Origin: Pseudomonadota bacterium
Lineage (GTDB): Bacteria > Pseudomonadota > Gammaproteobacteria > Burkholderiales > Rhodocyclaceae
Direction of reading: 5' to 3'
Length of the DNA: 64,000 bases
NCBI GenBank assembly: GCA_018261905.1
Contig: JAGTRU010000034.1
Coordinates: 1-64,000, forward strand
Shown: positions 28,932-38,535 of the stretch, piece by piece
How positions within the stretch are numbered: the first letter of the stretch is position 1
Layout of the letters: each line of letters starts with the position of its first letter
Position numbers and translations under genes: made by a program
Notes under the pieces: model-generated
What the model saw: only the letters and a program-made list of their open reading frames with translations
The model's database searches: none
Told to the model about the DNA's origin: nothing

Positions 28932-30161
28932 ATGAAACAAATCAAGAAGTCCGCCAAGCTTGCCAACGTCTGCTACGACATTCGCGGTCCCGTGCTGCAG
29001 AAGGCCAAGCAGATGGAGGACGAGGGCCACAAGATCATCAAGCTGAACATCGGCAACCTCGCCGCCTTCGGTTTTGATTCGCCTGAAGAAATTCAGCAGG
29101 ACATGATCCGCAACCTGCCCAACGCGGCCGGCTATACCGACTCCAAGGGGATCTTCGCGGCGCGCAAGGCGATCATGCACTACACCCAGCAGAAGGGGAT
29201 CAAGGGTGTGACGCTGGACGATATCTACGTCGGCAATGGCGTCTCCGAGCTGATCGTGATGGCGATGAATGCCCTGCTCGATGCGGAAGATGAAGTGCTC
29301 GTGCCGGCTCCTGACTATCCGTTGTGGACCGCGGCGATCAGCCTGTCCGGCGGCACCCCGAAGCATTACCTGTGCGACGAGGAAAACGGCTGGTATCCCG
29401 ATCTCGACGATATTCGCAAGAAGATCAACAAGCACACCAAGGCGATCGTCATCATCAATCCGAACAACCCGACCGGGGCGCTGTATCCGGACGAGTTGCT
29501 CAAGGAAATCGTCGATCTCGCCCGTCAGCATCACCTGATCATCTACGCCGACGAGGTGTACGACAAGGTGCTCTACGACGGTATCACCCATACCTCGATT
29601 GCCTCCTTGTCCGAAGACGTGCTGACCATCACTTTCAATGGTCTGTCCAAGAACTACCGCTCCTGCGGCTACCGGGCCGGCTGGCTGGTGGTGTCCGGCG
29701 ATAAGCGGCATGCCAAGGATTACATCGAAGGTCTCGATATGTTGTCCTCGATGCGCCTGTGTGCCAATGCGCCGGGCCAGCATGGCATCCAGACGGCGCT
29801 CGGCGGTTACCAGAGCATCGACGATCTGGTCGGGGAAGGTGGCCGCATGCGCCGCCAGCGCGATATCGCCCACGACCTGATCACGGCTATCCCGGGCGTC
29901 ACTTGCGTCAAGCCGAAGGCGACGCTGTACATGTTCCCGAAGCTCGATCCCAAGATCTATCCGATCAAGAACGATCAGGCCTTCATCACCGAACTGCTGC
30001 AGGAAGAAAAAGTCCTGCTGGTCCAAGGCACTGGCTTCAACTGGCCGCATCCCGACCACTTCCGCCTGGTCTTCCTGCCGCATGAAGATGACCTCAAGGA
30101 AGCCATCGGCCGCATCGCCCGCTTCCTGGAAAACTACCGCAAACGGCACGGCACTAATTAG
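28932..30161 (+). CDS. alaA: AlaA-type alanine/pyruvate aminotransferase
   Basis: A fold-type I PLP enzyme that makes alanine from pyruvate and glutamate. The sequence tracks E. coli AlaA along its length (KLANVCYDIRGPVLQKAK, YTDSKGIFAARKAIM, GNGVSELIVMAMNALL, INPNNPTGA). The PLP lysine is near residue 240 in FNGLSKNYR. The usual NIGNPAPFGF motif reads NIGNLAAFGF here. I chose the ATG at 28932, which has GGAG just upstream; frame-compatible starts exist at 28899 and 28920. It lies directly upstream of hom. Confidence 0.9.
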   Translation: MKQIKKSAKLANVCYDIRGPVLQKAKQMEDEGHKIIKLNIGNLAAFGFDSPEEIQQDMIRNLPNAAGYTDSKGIFAARKAIMHYTQQKGIKGVTLDDIYVGNGVSELIVMAMNALLDAEDEVLVPAPDYPLWTAAISLSGGTPKHYLCDEENGWYPDLDDIRKKINKHTKAIVIINPNNPTGALYPDELLKEIVDLARQHHLIIYADEVYDKVLYDGITHTSIASLSEDVLTITFNGLSKNYRSCGYRAGWLVVSGDKRHAKDYIEGLDMLSSMRLCANAPGQHGIQTALGGYQSIDDLVGEGGRMRRQRDIAHDLITAIPGVTCVKPKATLYMFPKLDPKIYPIKNDQAFITELLQEEKVLLVQGTGFNWPHPDHFRLVFLPHEDDLKEAIGRIARFLENYRKRHGTN

Positions 30162-30247
30162 TCGGGAGTTGCTAGTCACTAGTTGCTAGCAAACCCGCCA
30201 CTAACCCCTATTTGCTAACAACTAACTACTAATTACTAACAACTAAT
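30162..30247 (+). repeat. Low-complexity TTGCTAG/CTAACTA repeats before hom
   Basis: AGTTGCTAG occurs at 30167-30175 and again at 30181-30189, followed by a 10-bp palindrome TTGCTAGCAA (30183-30192). The stretch then continues as near-repeats of CTAAC, CTAAT and ACTAACAACTAA up to the hom ATG. The composition is far more AT-rich than its surroundings. Confidence 0.7.
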
Positions 30248-31558
30248 ATGAAACCTATCAATGTTGGCCTTATCGGCATCGGCACCGTCGGCGGTGGCAC
30301 CTGGACTGTACTCAAGCGCAATGCGGACGAAATTGCCCGCCGCGCCGGCCGGCCGATTCGCATTACTGCCGTGGCCGACAAGAATGTCGAACTGGCGAAG
30401 CAAGTCACCGGCGGTGAGGCGCGCGTCACCGACGACGCTTTCTCGCTGGTCAATGACCCGGAAATCGACATCATCGTCGAACTGATTGGCGGCTATGGCG
30501 TCGCCAAGGAAGTCGTGATGCAGGCGATCGCCAATGGCAAGCATGTGGTCACCGCCAACAAGGCGCTGCTCGCCGTGCATGGCACGGAAATCTTCAGTGC
30601 CGCGCAGGACAAGGGCGTCATGGTCGCCTTCGAAGCGGCGGTCGCCGGTGGCATCCCGGTCATCAAGGCGCTGCGCGAAGGCCTCTCGGCCAACCGCATC
30701 GAATGGGCGGCGGGCATCATCAACGGCACGACCAATTTCATCCTTTCCGAAATGCGCGACAAGGGCCTGTCCTTTGACACCGTGCTCAAGGAAGCGCAAC
30801 GCCTGGGCTATGCCGAAGCCGATCCGACCTTCGATATCGAAGGCGTCGATGCCGCGCACAAGGCGACGCTGATCGCCTCCATCGCTTTCGGCATCCCGGT
30901 GCAGTTCGACAAGGCCTACATCGAAGGCATCACCAAGCTCGAAGCTTCCGACATCAAGTACGCCGAGCAGCTCGGCTACCGCATCAAGCTGCTCGGCATC
31001 GCCAAGCGTCGCGACAACGGTATCGAACTGCGCGTGCACCCGACCTTGATCCCGAGCAAGCGCCTGATCGCCAATGTCGAAGGGGCGATGAATGCCGTGC
31101 TGGTCAAGGGCGATGCCGTCGGCGCAACGATGTACTACGGCAAGGGCGCCGGCGCCGAGCCGACCGCATCGGCCGTGATTGCCGATCTGGTCGATGTCAC
31201 CCGCCTGGCCACCGCCGATGCGGCGCATCGCGTGCCGCACCTGGCCTTCCAGCCGAACGCCATGTCCAACCTGCCGATCCTGCCGATGAGCGAGATCGAG
31301 ACCGGCTACTACCTGCGCCTGCGCGTCGAGGACAAGCCGGGCGTGCTCGCCGACGTCACCCGCATCCTCGCCGACCAGGGCATCTCGATCGATGCCATGC
31401 TGCAGCGCGAGCCGGAAGAGGGCGAAGGCGAGACCGACATCATCATCCTCACCCACGTCTGCCGGGAAAGCGCCGCCGATGCGGCGATTGCCAAGATCGA
31501 GGGTCTCTCGGCGCAAAAGGGCAAGGTCAAGCGCATTCGTCTGGAAGAACTGCAGTAA
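30248..31558 (+). CDS. hom: Homoserine dehydrogenase
   Basis: Reduces aspartate semialdehyde to homoserine on the way to threonine and methionine. The 436-residue protein has an N-terminal NAD(P)-binding motif (GLIGIGTVGGGT), a catalytic domain with ANKALLA, GIINGTTNFILSEM and DIEGVDAAHKA, and a C-terminal ACT domain (YYLRLRVEDKPGVLADVTRIL) for feedback control. The usual partner thrC is not next to it; a shared terminator follows. Confidence 0.96.
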   Translation: MKPINVGLIGIGTVGGGTWTVLKRNADEIARRAGRPIRITAVADKNVELAKQVTGGEARVTDDAFSLVNDPEIDIIVELIGGYGVAKEVVMQAIANGKHVVTANKALLAVHGTEIFSAAQDKGVMVAFEAAVAGGIPVIKALREGLSANRIEWAAGIINGTTNFILSEMRDKGLSFDTVLKEAQRLGYAEADPTFDIEGVDAAHKATLIASIAFGIPVQFDKAYIEGITKLEASDIKYAEQLGYRIKLLGIAKRRDNGIELRVHPTLIPSKRLIANVEGAMNAVLVKGDAVGATMYYGKGAGAEPTASAVIADLVDVTRLATADAAHRVPHLAFQPNAMSNLPILPMSEIETGYYLRLRVEDKPGVLADVTRILADQGISIDAMLQREPEEGEGETDIIILTHVCRESAADAAIAKIEGLSAQKGKVKRIRLEELQ

Positions 31559-31569
31559 GCTGTTTCAAG

Positions 31570-31606
31570 AAGACAAAACGGGAGCCGGCGGCTCCCGTTT
31601 TGTCTT
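31570..31606. terminator. Bidirectional terminator between hom and the chemotaxis cluster
   Basis: A perfect 17-bp stem (AAGACAAAACGGGAGCC and its complement) closes on a three-base loop. The AAAAC/GTTTT flanks give U-rich tails on both strands, suiting the convergent hom and HDOD genes. Confidence 0.9.
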
Positions 31607-31670
31607 GGTCGATTGCTTTTATTCTTCCGCGCTTCGGACCTTGCTCCCGGTCGGGACTCGGCCCGGCGGA

Positions 31671-32507
31671 TTAGCCTTTCAGGGCCTCGATCAGGGAGTT
31701 CACTTCCTCCGCCGATTCGGCGAGGATGCCGCTCAGCATGACATCGTCGATCATCAGGTCGAGATCGGCCGGCGGGGCCTCTCTGGCTATTTCATCGATT
31801 CCGCTCAGCGGCGAAGCGAGCGGCGAAAGCTGGTCGGCCAGCAGCAGGGTGTCGCCGAGGGATTGCGGTGGCATCGACAAATAGCCGTGCCACAGACTTT
31901 CCTGGGCGTTCCGGATGTTTTCGGGGACGCCGAGTACGCCGACGACGGCGCGCCCGATGCGCGCTTCGCCAGTCTCGCGCCACCAGGCCAGGCCGTTGTC
32001 CAGCAGTTCGGGGAAACGAGTGCCTTGCGAGATCAGGTAAAAGCCGCCGACCTCGTGGATGATGCCGGCGAAGAATGCGGCATCGGGATCCTGCTGCGTC
32101 ACGCGCTGGGCGATGACGCGGGCCAGGGCGGCGACATGTGCCGTGTGTTCCCACAAGCGTCCGGCCAACGCCCGCTGTGCCGGTGCTTGCGACATGCCCT
32201 GCATTTGCCGGATGAGAACCGCAGTGACCAGCGGGCGCAGGGTATTGAAGCCGAGTAGTGAAATGGCGGAGCGCACATCGCTCATGGTTCGACCGGAGCG
32301 GTTATAGGCCACCGAGTTGGCGATATTGAGCAGCCGGGAAAGCAGGAACGGTTCGGCCGATAACAGTTTGCTCAATTGTTCGATCGAACAATCCGGATCC
32401 TCGAGAAGTTTCTGGATACGCAAGGCAATCTTGGCATTGGTGGGAAATACCAGGTCGGCCTGCCCGGCATCGGCGGCCAGCGTATCTTGGGCTTGTTGCA
32501 GATTCAT
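31671..32507 (-). CDS. HDOD-domain signalling protein
   Basis: A 278-residue protein with one HDOD domain: an early LLSAEPFLLSRLLNIANSVAYNRSG helix pair, SDVRSAISLLGFNTLRPLV, and a degenerate HD region (AFFAGIIHEVGGFYL) lacking a full phosphohydrolase motif. HDOD proteins act as non-catalytic signalling adaptors. It is the last gene of the chemotaxis cluster, 68 bases after the second cheD. Confidence 0.88.
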   Translation of the reverse strand: MNLQQAQDTLAADAGQADLVFPTNAKIALRIQKLLEDPDCSIEQLSKLLSAEPFLLSRLLNIANSVAYNRSGRTMSDVRSAISLLGFNTLRPLVTAVLIRQMQGMSQAPAQRALAGRLWEHTAHVAALARVIAQRVTQQDPDAAFFAGIIHEVGGFYLISQGTRFPELLDNGLAWWRETGEARIGRAVVGVLGVPENIRNAQESLWHGYLSMPPQSLGDTLLLADQLSPLASPLSGIDEIAREAPPADLDLMIDDVMLSGILAESAEEVNSLIEALKG

Positions 32508-32575
32508 CGCGTTACCCCTTAAGGAACTCTTCAGCGAAGCCGACTTGTCCCACCGGGTATTCGCCGATGACGAGT

Positions 32576-33115
32576 TTACTCCGCGCAGCCATGGCTATTC
32601 CGGATCTGCGCATTCGAGCCCTGGGGAAAGGCCAGCCAGACGTTGCCGCTCCACAGGTCGAAGTGCAATTTGCGGCGGCCGTTGCCGCCGACATGTTCGG
32701 CGAGGATGGCAATATGCTGTGCCGCCAGCAGTTGCCGTCCGTAGCCGACGTTGCGCCGGCCGATTTCCATCGGCTCGCTGGCGGGGCCGCTGAACATGTT
32801 GGCACCGCCGAACAGTTTTGCCTGGTATTCGCCGGGTCGGGTTCCCGCCGCCTTGACCTGTTCCAGGAATAGTTCGAAAGCCTCGTCGGCAAAGCGACCA
32901 TCGAGCGGCACGCCGACCGGCCGGACTCTTTCGGTGAGCATGAAATGGCACATGCCGCCGATCATCCGGCGGGGATGCCACAAGGTAATCGAAACACAGG
33001 AGCCGAGCAGGGTTGAAATGCGGGTTCGTCCGGCGGCGAAATGGAATTCGCCCGGATTGAGAAAAACCTCCTTGATCGGACTTGGCTGTTCGCCGATGAA
33101 CTTGCTTGCCGGCAT
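32576..33115 (-). CDS. cheD: CheD receptor deamidase, second copy
   Basis: Chemoreceptor glutamine deamidase. The 179-residue protein has the catalytic cysteine at residue 40 in STLLGSCVSITLW and the histidine at 57 in GGMCHFML, then KLFGGANMF. The frame is open far upstream in the shadow of the first cheD, but the ATG at 33115 overlaps that gene's stop by one base (TGATG), fixing the start. The two paralogues differ clearly in sequence. Confidence 0.88.
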   Translation of the reverse strand: MPASKFIGEQPSPIKEVFLNPGEFHFAAGRTRISTLLGSCVSITLWHPRRMIGGMCHFMLTERVRPVGVPLDGRFADEAFELFLEQVKAAGTRPGEYQAKLFGGANMFSGPASEPMEIGRRNVGYGRQLLAAQHIAILAEHVGGNGRRKLHFDLWSGNVWLAFPQGSNAQIRNSHGCAE

Positions 33116-33708
33116 CAGAATATCTCGATCTTGTTTTCGGCCGGGGGCGGTTTTCGGCGCAGGGACGTAGCATAGGCCCGTTCCTCCCGGGCGATGACGG
33201 CGGCGGTCGCCATGTTGGTAATCATGCGCCGACAATAGGCGTCGCCCGTCGTCGGAATGAACAGGACCTTGCGCGTCCACGGGCCGAGGAAGTCCGAGGC
33301 CAGCAAGGGAATCCCTTCGCGTTCCAGCCATTCCCGGGCAAAGGTGGTGTTGCGCAGACCGATGTTCATCAATGGTCCGCTGGCGTCGATGATCGTGCCG
33401 CCGCCAAATGCCTTGGCCTGCAGGTGCGTCTTGCGGGCGCCGCGCTGGAGCAGGGCGTTGAGCAGGGATTCCATGGCGAAGCTGCCGGAGAGCAGGGAGT
33501 CGACATCATCGTTATCGGCGCGGCGCATCGTCGGCAGCATGAAGTGATTCAGGCCGCCAACTTTCATTTGCCGGTCAAACAGGCAAACCGCAACGCACGA
33601 GCCGAGCAGCGTTGCCAGCGGTCGTTCAGGTTCGATCGCCCAGGCGCCGGGATGGATGGTGCGGGCCTGATGTTCGATTTCCCCGGAGGGAAGCTTGGCG
33701 TAGTCCAT
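33115..33708 (-). CDS. cheD: CheD receptor deamidase, first copy
   Basis: A 197-residue CheD homologue with the catalytic cysteine at residue 38 (ATLLGSCVAVCLFD), histidine at 55 (GGLNHFMLP) and AFGGGTII. The C-terminal tail is basic and proline-containing (RRKPPPAENKIEIF). It follows cheW after a 66-base gap and is translationally coupled to the second cheD. Both copies retain the cysteine-histidine pair, so both could be active on different receptors. Confidence 0.9.
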   Translation of the reverse strand: MDYAKLPSGEIEHQARTIHPGAWAIEPERPLATLLGSCVAVCLFDRQMKVGGLNHFMLPTMRRADNDDVDSLLSGSFAMESLLNALLQRGARKTHLQAKAFGGGTIIDASGPLMNIGLRNTTFAREWLEREGIPLLASDFLGPWTRKVLFIPTTGDAYCRRMITNMATAAVIAREERAYATSLRRKPPPAENKIEIF

Positions 33709-33774
33709 GCGTTATAGTGGCCCAGAACTGCCGGTCGGGTATTAATTGTTGGCAAAGGATACGCCAGTTCGGCA

Positions 33775-34326
33775 TCAGAGCGGCTCGGGCAAGGCTGGAT
33801 CGATGCTGGGCTTTTCGGCGCCGGTAAGGGTGGAAATTTCCGCGATGGAAAGAATTTTTTCCAGGTTGAGCAGGATAACAAACTTGCCGGCCACCTTGCC
33901 CATGCCAAAAATAAAATCGGCCCGTAGCCCGGCGCCGAACGACGGTGGCGGCTCGATTTCGCTGAGCGGGATTTCCAGTACTTCGGAGACGGCATCGACA
34001 ATGATCCCGACATCGTGGCGGGTGTCTGCTTCCTGAATTTCGACGATGACAATGCAGGTGCGTTTGCCGATTACGGTCGGTTCGTTAGCGAAGCGGGCCG
34101 CCAGATCGATGACCGGTACGACGCTGCCGCGCAGATTGATGACGCCGCGAATGAAGGGCGGCATCAGCGGAATTTCGGTCAGACTTCCGTACTCGATGAT
34201 TTCCTTGACGTTGAGAATCCCGACGGCAAACATCTCGCCGCCCAGGGAAAAGGTCAGATATTGGGAAGGTGCCGCGCTGGCTTGGGCCGTGACGGTGTAT
34301 CCATGGCTTTCGACGAGTTGTCCCAT
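33775..34326 (-). CDS. cheW: CheW chemotaxis coupling protein
   Basis: The adaptor linking receptors to CheA. The 183-residue protein has the usual SH3-like core: QYLTFSLGGEMFAVGILNVKEIIEYGSLTEIPLMPPFIRGVINLRGSVVPVIDL-type sequence, continuing through VGIIVDAVSEVL. A short C-terminal extension (LTGAEKPSIDPALPEPL) is present. It starts 9 bases after the adjacent receptor gene. Confidence 0.94.
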   Translation of the reverse strand: MGQLVESHGYTVTAQASAAPSQYLTFSLGGEMFAVGILNVKEIIEYGSLTEIPLMPPFIRGVINLRGSVVPVIDLAARFANEPTVIGKRTCIVIVEIQEADTRHDVGIIVDAVSEVLEIPLSEIEPPPSFGAGLRADFIFGMGKVAGKFVILLNLEKILSIAEISTLTGAEKPSIDPALPEPL

Positions 34327-34335
34327 GTCCTTGTC

Positions 34336-35958
34336 TCAATAACGCTCGAAGTCACCTGCATTGAGGTGGCTGGCTTTTGCGTAGGGCGCGGGGCGGGCCG
34401 ACCCACTGCCGCTTTGGCGGGAAGGCGGCAACGCGCCACGGGAGCCGGGGCGGGCGTTGTTGTCGAGGCGGAAGAAGGTCATGGTCTGCTGCAACTGCTC
34501 GGCCTGCGAACCCAATTCTTCGGCGGTCGCCGCCAGTTCTTCGGAAGCCGAGGCATTCTGTTGAGTGGCCTGGTTCAACTGCCCCATGGCGCTGTTGATT
34601 TGGGTGACGCCGGACGTCTGCTCGCTCGAGGCGGCGGCGATTTCCTGAACCAGATCGGATGTCTTGCGGATCGACGGGACGATTTCATTGAGCAGCGTCC
34701 CGGCCCGTTCTGCCTGCTTGACCGAGGTCGAGGCCAGGTCGCCGATTTCCTGGGCGGCGACCTGCGAGCGTTCGGCCAGCTTGCGCACTTCGGCGGCGAC
34801 GACGGCAAAGCCCTTGCCGTGATCGCCAGCCCGGGCCGCTTCGATGGCCGCGTTGAGGGCCAACAGATTGGTCTGGTAGGCGATGTCGTCGATGATGCCG
34901 ATCTTGTCGGCAATGCTCTTCATCGCCTCCACCGTCTGCACCACTGCCGCGCCGCCGTCGGCCGCTTCGCGGGCGGCCTTGGCGGCCATGCCGTCGGTGA
35001 CCTTGGCGTTCTCGGTGTTTTGCGCAATGGAGGTGGTCATCTGCTCCATCGAGGCGGTGGTTTCCTCGACCGAAGCGGCTTGCTCGCTGGAGGATTGCGA
35101 TAGCGACTGGGCCGTCGACGAGACCTGGCCGGCGGCATTGGTCAGATTGTCGGCGGCGCTGCGGACTTCGCCGATGATTTGCGTCAGCTTGACGATCATG
35201 TTTTGCATGGCATTCATCAACTGCCCGACTTCGTCCTTGCTGTCGGATTCCAGCTTGACCGTCAGATCGCCTTCGGCGAGTCGGCTGGCGGCCTGCACGG
35301 CTTGGTTAATCGGGCCGGTGATGGAGCGGGTGACCCAGTAGGCGAAAGCCAGGGCAATCAGGATGGCGCCGATGGCAAGCGCAAGAATCATAGTCTTGGC
35401 ATTTTCTGCGGCGTCATTGGCGCGCTGCCCGGATTTTTCCATCAGTTCGGTCTGGAACTCGATCAGTTTGCCGATCGAACTCAGGTAGTCGGTCTGTGAA
35501 TTACGCATGCTGCCGAACAGCAAAGTGGTTGCTTCGTCGCGTTTGCCGCTGGCAATCAGTTCGCGCAATTTGTTGAGGTCGGTGACGTAGCCCTTGCGCG
35601 CTTCGCCGACCTGGGCCAGGGCTTTCTTGCCGCCTTCCGTGGTGATTGTTTTTTCCAATTTGTCGAGACGTTCGTTGATGATCTTGCTGGCGGCAGCGAG
35701 GCGGCCCAATTCGGTGGCGGCGTCATCCGGTTTCTGGCTGAGGATGGCATTGCGGGTAATGCGGGCGGCCAGGTTGACCTGGTCGATGATGTCATTGGCC
35801 GCCACGGTTTTCGGAAACTTGTCATTGACCATGTCGCGAATCTCGTCATTCAGACCGCTGACCCTGAGGACGGCGAGTGAAGAAATGGCCAGCAGCAGCA
35901 CGACGACAAACCCGAAGCCGAGTCCGAGCCGAACACCAATTTTAAGATTCTTGAACAT
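34336..35958 (-). CDS. Methyl-accepting chemotaxis protein with four-helix-bundle sensor
   Basis: A transmembrane chemoreceptor of 540 residues: first membrane helix near residues 10-32, a periplasmic helical ligand domain (4HB_MCP type), second helix near 190-212, and a HAMP domain. The cytoplasmic hairpin has the tip [33 protein letters not shown]. The tail is Gly/Ser/Pro-rich with no CheR-docking pentapeptide. It overlaps cheA by 17 bases. The ligand cannot be predicted. Confidence 0.93.
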   Translation of the reverse strand: MFKNLKIGVRLGLGFGFVVVLLLAISSLAVLRVSGLNDEIRDMVNDKFPKTVAANDIIDQVNLAARITRNAILSQKPDDAATELGRLAAASKIINERLDKLEKTITTEGGKKALAQVGEARKGYVTDLNKLRELIASGKRDEATTLLFGSMRNSQTDYLSSIGKLIEFQTELMEKSGQRANDAAENAKTMILALAIGAILIALAFAYWVTRSITGPINQAVQAASRLAEGDLTVKLESDSKDEVGQLMNAMQNMIVKLTQIIGEVRSAADNLTNAAGQVSSTAQSLSQSSSEQAASVEETTASMEQMTTSIAQNTENAKVTDGMAAKAAREAADGGAAVVQTVEAMKSIADKIGIIDDIAYQTNLLALNAAIEAARAGDHGKGFAVVAAEVRKLAERSQVAAQEIGDLASTSVKQAERAGTLLNEIVPSIRKTSDLVQEIAAASSEQTSGVTQINSAMGQLNQATQQNASASEELAATAEELGSQAEQLQQTMTFFRLDNNARPGSRGALPPSRQSGSGSARPAPYAKASHLNAGDFERY

Positions 35959-38206
35959 GGTTTACCTCTTGTTGAATGGCACGCTTATGATGGGTAAGAG
36001 TTGTCTGGGACAACGGGGTTTGGTCCGGCACTAGCGTATTTGCCTCGGCCTGGCTGACGATCTCGACCAATGCTGCGACATCGAGAATCAAGGCGACTTC
36101 GCCGCTGCCGAGAATGGTTGAACCGCCGATGCCGCGTAGATGCGGGAACATTGCGCCGAGCGGTTTGATGACGGTCTGGAATTCGCCCATCAGTTGATCG
36201 ACGACGATGCCGGCTTTTTGTCCGCCGAAGTGGACGACGACGATGCTTTCGCGGTTCGGCGCTTGGCCGGCGACGGCAAACAGGTCGCGCAGACGGACAA
36301 AGGGCAGGGCTTCGCCGCGCAGGTTGAGAAAATTGCGACCGCTCGGCGGATTTTTCAGCTCGATGCATTCGACCACGGTATCCAGCGGGATGACGTAGGC
36401 GGCTTGGCCGACCCCCACCAGGAAGCCGTCGATAATGGCCAGCGTCAGTGGCAGGCGAATGCTGAAAGTCGTGCCCCGGCCTTCGTTCGAACTGACATTG
36501 ACGGCGCCGCGCAGGGACTGGATATTGCGGCGCACGACATCCAGGCCGACGCCGCGCCCGGAGAGCTTGGAAACCTGATCCACGGTCGAGAAACCCGGTT
36601 CAAAGATCAGATTGACAATCTCGGCATCGGAGAGGGCGTGGCCGGGCTGGATGATGCCCCGCTCAATTGCCTTGGCGACGATCTTCTGGCGATTCAGGCC
36701 ACCGCCGTCATCGGCCACTTCGATGACGATGCTGCCGGAGTCATGAAAGGCGTTCAGCGACACCTTGCCGCACACCGGCTTGCCCCGTTCCCGCCGAAGG
36801 GCGGCGGGCTCGATGCCGTGATCCAGCGAGTTGCGCACCAGGTGCATCAACGGATCGCCGATTTTCTCGACCACCGTCTTGTCGAGTTCAGTCTCCGCCC
36901 CGCTGATCTCGAGCTCGATTTCCTTGTCCAGTTCCTTGGCCACGTCGCGGACCACCCGGTTGAAGCGGGTGAAAGTCTCGCCGATCTGCACCATGCGCAG
37001 TTGCAGGGCGGCATCGCGGATATTTTCAACGAGTCGCGAGAGCACCGAGGTTGCTTCAACCAGGCTCATTTGTCGGCTCTTCTTGGCCAGCAGATTGGCC
37101 GAGGCGCCGGCAATCACCAGTTCGCCGACCAGGTCGATCAGTTGGTCCAGCTTGTCGGCCTGGACGCGGACCAGGCGGGCCTCCTTGGCTTTCTTTTCAT
37201 TGACCTGGCCTTGCTTGACGACGGCTGCGTCGACGACCGCCTTATGCACCACCCGGTTGTCGACCAGGATTTCTCCGAGTTGCGGTGCGATGGTGTCGCC
37301 GTCGGCCTCTCGGTGCTGGGCCGAAATTTTCTGGCTGAGCAAGCCGTGGTCGACTTCGGCCTGGGTCAGGGCGCCGCAGCGGACCAGGATTTCACCGAGG
37401 CGCATGCTGTCTTCCGGCAATTCCTGAATGCGCCCGATGTATTCCGATAGCTTGCTGTTGGGGGGCAGGATGCGCAGATCGCAGTCGTCGCGGACAAAAT
37501 CAAAGACGCGCTCGATGTCGGCCTTGGAACTGCGCGTCTGCAACTGGATTTCGAAGCCGATGTAACAGGATTCCGGGTCCATGGCGTCGGCGTCGGGGAT
37601 GGCATCGGTGATGGTCGCCAGGCCGACGATTTCGCCGAGGTTGCTCAGGTAGCGAATGAAGGACAACGGTTCCATGCCGCCGCGCAGCACGTTTTCGCCG
37701 AAACGCACCGAGATATGCCAACTGTCGGTAAGGACAAAGCCGCCGCCGGAACTTTCGACCTCGACCGTCGGGTCGTGCCGCGCCAGAGACGAGGCGGGCG
37801 CTTCCGGAACGGCACCGGGTGGGGCGAGAAAACCTTTCAGGAGTTCGGTCAGGGTTTCGCCGCGCTCCTGCAATTCGCTGGCCAGTTCGCTGGTCTCGGC
37901 GCTCAGGACATCGACCAGATTGCCCATGTGGTCGCAGCATTCGAGCAAAAGCGTGGCGAGTCGCGGGGTAATGGCCAGATCGCCATTGCGCAGGGCATCA
38001 AGGAGATTCTCAACGCGGTGCGTAAAGGCTTCGATAAAGTGGCATTCGATGACCCCGGCGCCGCCCTTGATGGTGTGAGCGGCGCGAAAAATGCTATTGA
38101 TGTCGTCCTGGTTGTCGGGGTTTTGTTCCAGTTGGAGCAGGCATGCCTCCATTTCGGCCAATTGTTCGCGTGTTTCCTGAATGAATACGCCGGTGATTTC
38201 GTCCAT
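35942..38206 (-). CDS. cheA: CheA chemotaxis histidine kinase
   Basis: A 754-residue kinase with P1 Hpt domain and phospho-histidine 44 in [10 protein letters not shown]. Next come a P2-like region ([25 protein letters not shown]), an unusual linker with two LGEILV repeats near residues 268-315, P3 dimerisation, P4 ATPase ([29 protein letters not shown]) and a CheW-like P5. It lies between the STAS gene and a receptor gene and is the core of this signalling array. It probably phosphorylates the CheY at 39810-40175. Confidence 0.95.
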   Translation of the reverse strand: MDEITGVFIQETREQLAEMEACLLQLEQNPDNQDDINSIFRAAHTIKGGAGVIECHFIEAFTHRVENLLDALRNGDLAITPRLATLLLECCDHMGNLVDVLSAETSELASELQERGETLTELLKGFLAPPGAVPEAPASSLARHDPTVEVESSGGGFVLTDSWHISVRFGENVLRGGMEPLSFIRYLSNLGEIVGLATITDAIPDADAMDPESCYIGFEIQLQTRSSKADIERVFDFVRDDCDLRILPPNSKLSEYIGRIQELPEDSMRLGEILVRCGALTQAEVDHGLLSQKISAQHREADGDTIAPQLGEILVDNRVVHKAVVDAAVVKQGQVNEKKAKEARLVRVQADKLDQLIDLVGELVIAGASANLLAKKSRQMSLVEATSVLSRLVENIRDAALQLRMVQIGETFTRFNRVVRDVAKELDKEIELEISGAETELDKTVVEKIGDPLMHLVRNSLDHGIEPAALRRERGKPVCGKVSLNAFHDSGSIVIEVADDGGGLNRQKIVAKAIERGIIQPGHALSDAEIVNLIFEPGFSTVDQVSKLSGRGVGLDVVRRNIQSLRGAVNVSSNEGRGTTFSIRLPLTLAIIDGFLVGVGQAAYVIPLDTVVECIELKNPPSGRNFLNLRGEALPFVRLRDLFAVAGQAPNRESIVVVHFGGQKAGIVVDQLMGEFQTVIKPLGAMFPHLRGIGGSTILGSGEVALILDVAALVEIVSQAEANTLVPDQTPLSQTTLTHHKRAIQQEVNHVQES

Positions 38207-38215
38207 GATTTTCCC

Positions 38216-38524
38216 CTAGCGTGGCGCGGCGTGAGCGGCGGGGATGACCAGCGGATCACCGAATTCGGCGGCCATGTTGCAGAACTCGACGAGCGAGCTG
38301 ACGGCCTGGCTATGGGCGACGATACGCACGCACTTGCCGCTCCGCCGGGCTTCTTTCTTGAGCAGCACGAGCAATTGCAGCCCGGCGGTATCGATGGCCT
38401 CGACGTGCGACAGATTCAGTTCCAGCTCGCTGGTCTCGGCCAGGGCCGCGAGGAGTTTGTCCTTCAGCGCCAGGGCGTGGTAGATGGTGAGGTCTTCGCT
38501 GATCGAAAGCGGACTGGACGGCAT
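38216..38524 (-). CDS. STAS-domain protein
   Basis: A 102-residue protein with the STAS fold signature ELNLSHVEAIDTAGLQLLVLLKKEA. The conserved position after AID is threonine (DTAGLQ), as in MlaB-like or anti-sigma antagonist types, and could be phosphorylated. The ATG at 38524 has GAGGGAAA upstream; a TTG at 38539 is less likely. It is sandwiched between a receptor gene and cheA, suggesting a signalling role, but the partner is unknown. Confidence 0.85.
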   Translation of the reverse strand: MPSSPLSISEDLTIYHALALKDKLLAALAETSELELNLSHVEAIDTAGLQLLVLLKKEARRSGKCVRIVAHSQAVSSLVEFCNMAAEFGDPLVIPAAHAAPR

Positions 38525-38535
38525 GTCGATTTCCC

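Noticed and set aside
28437-30179. A 580-codon minus-strand ORF covering the aminotransferase
   Set aside because: Only its last 123 codons encode a real protein (Mth938-like); the rest is antisense of alaA.
33709-33774. Possible cheR remnant between cheW and cheD
   Set aside because: Reading the gap in all frames gave nothing like the CheR C-terminus.
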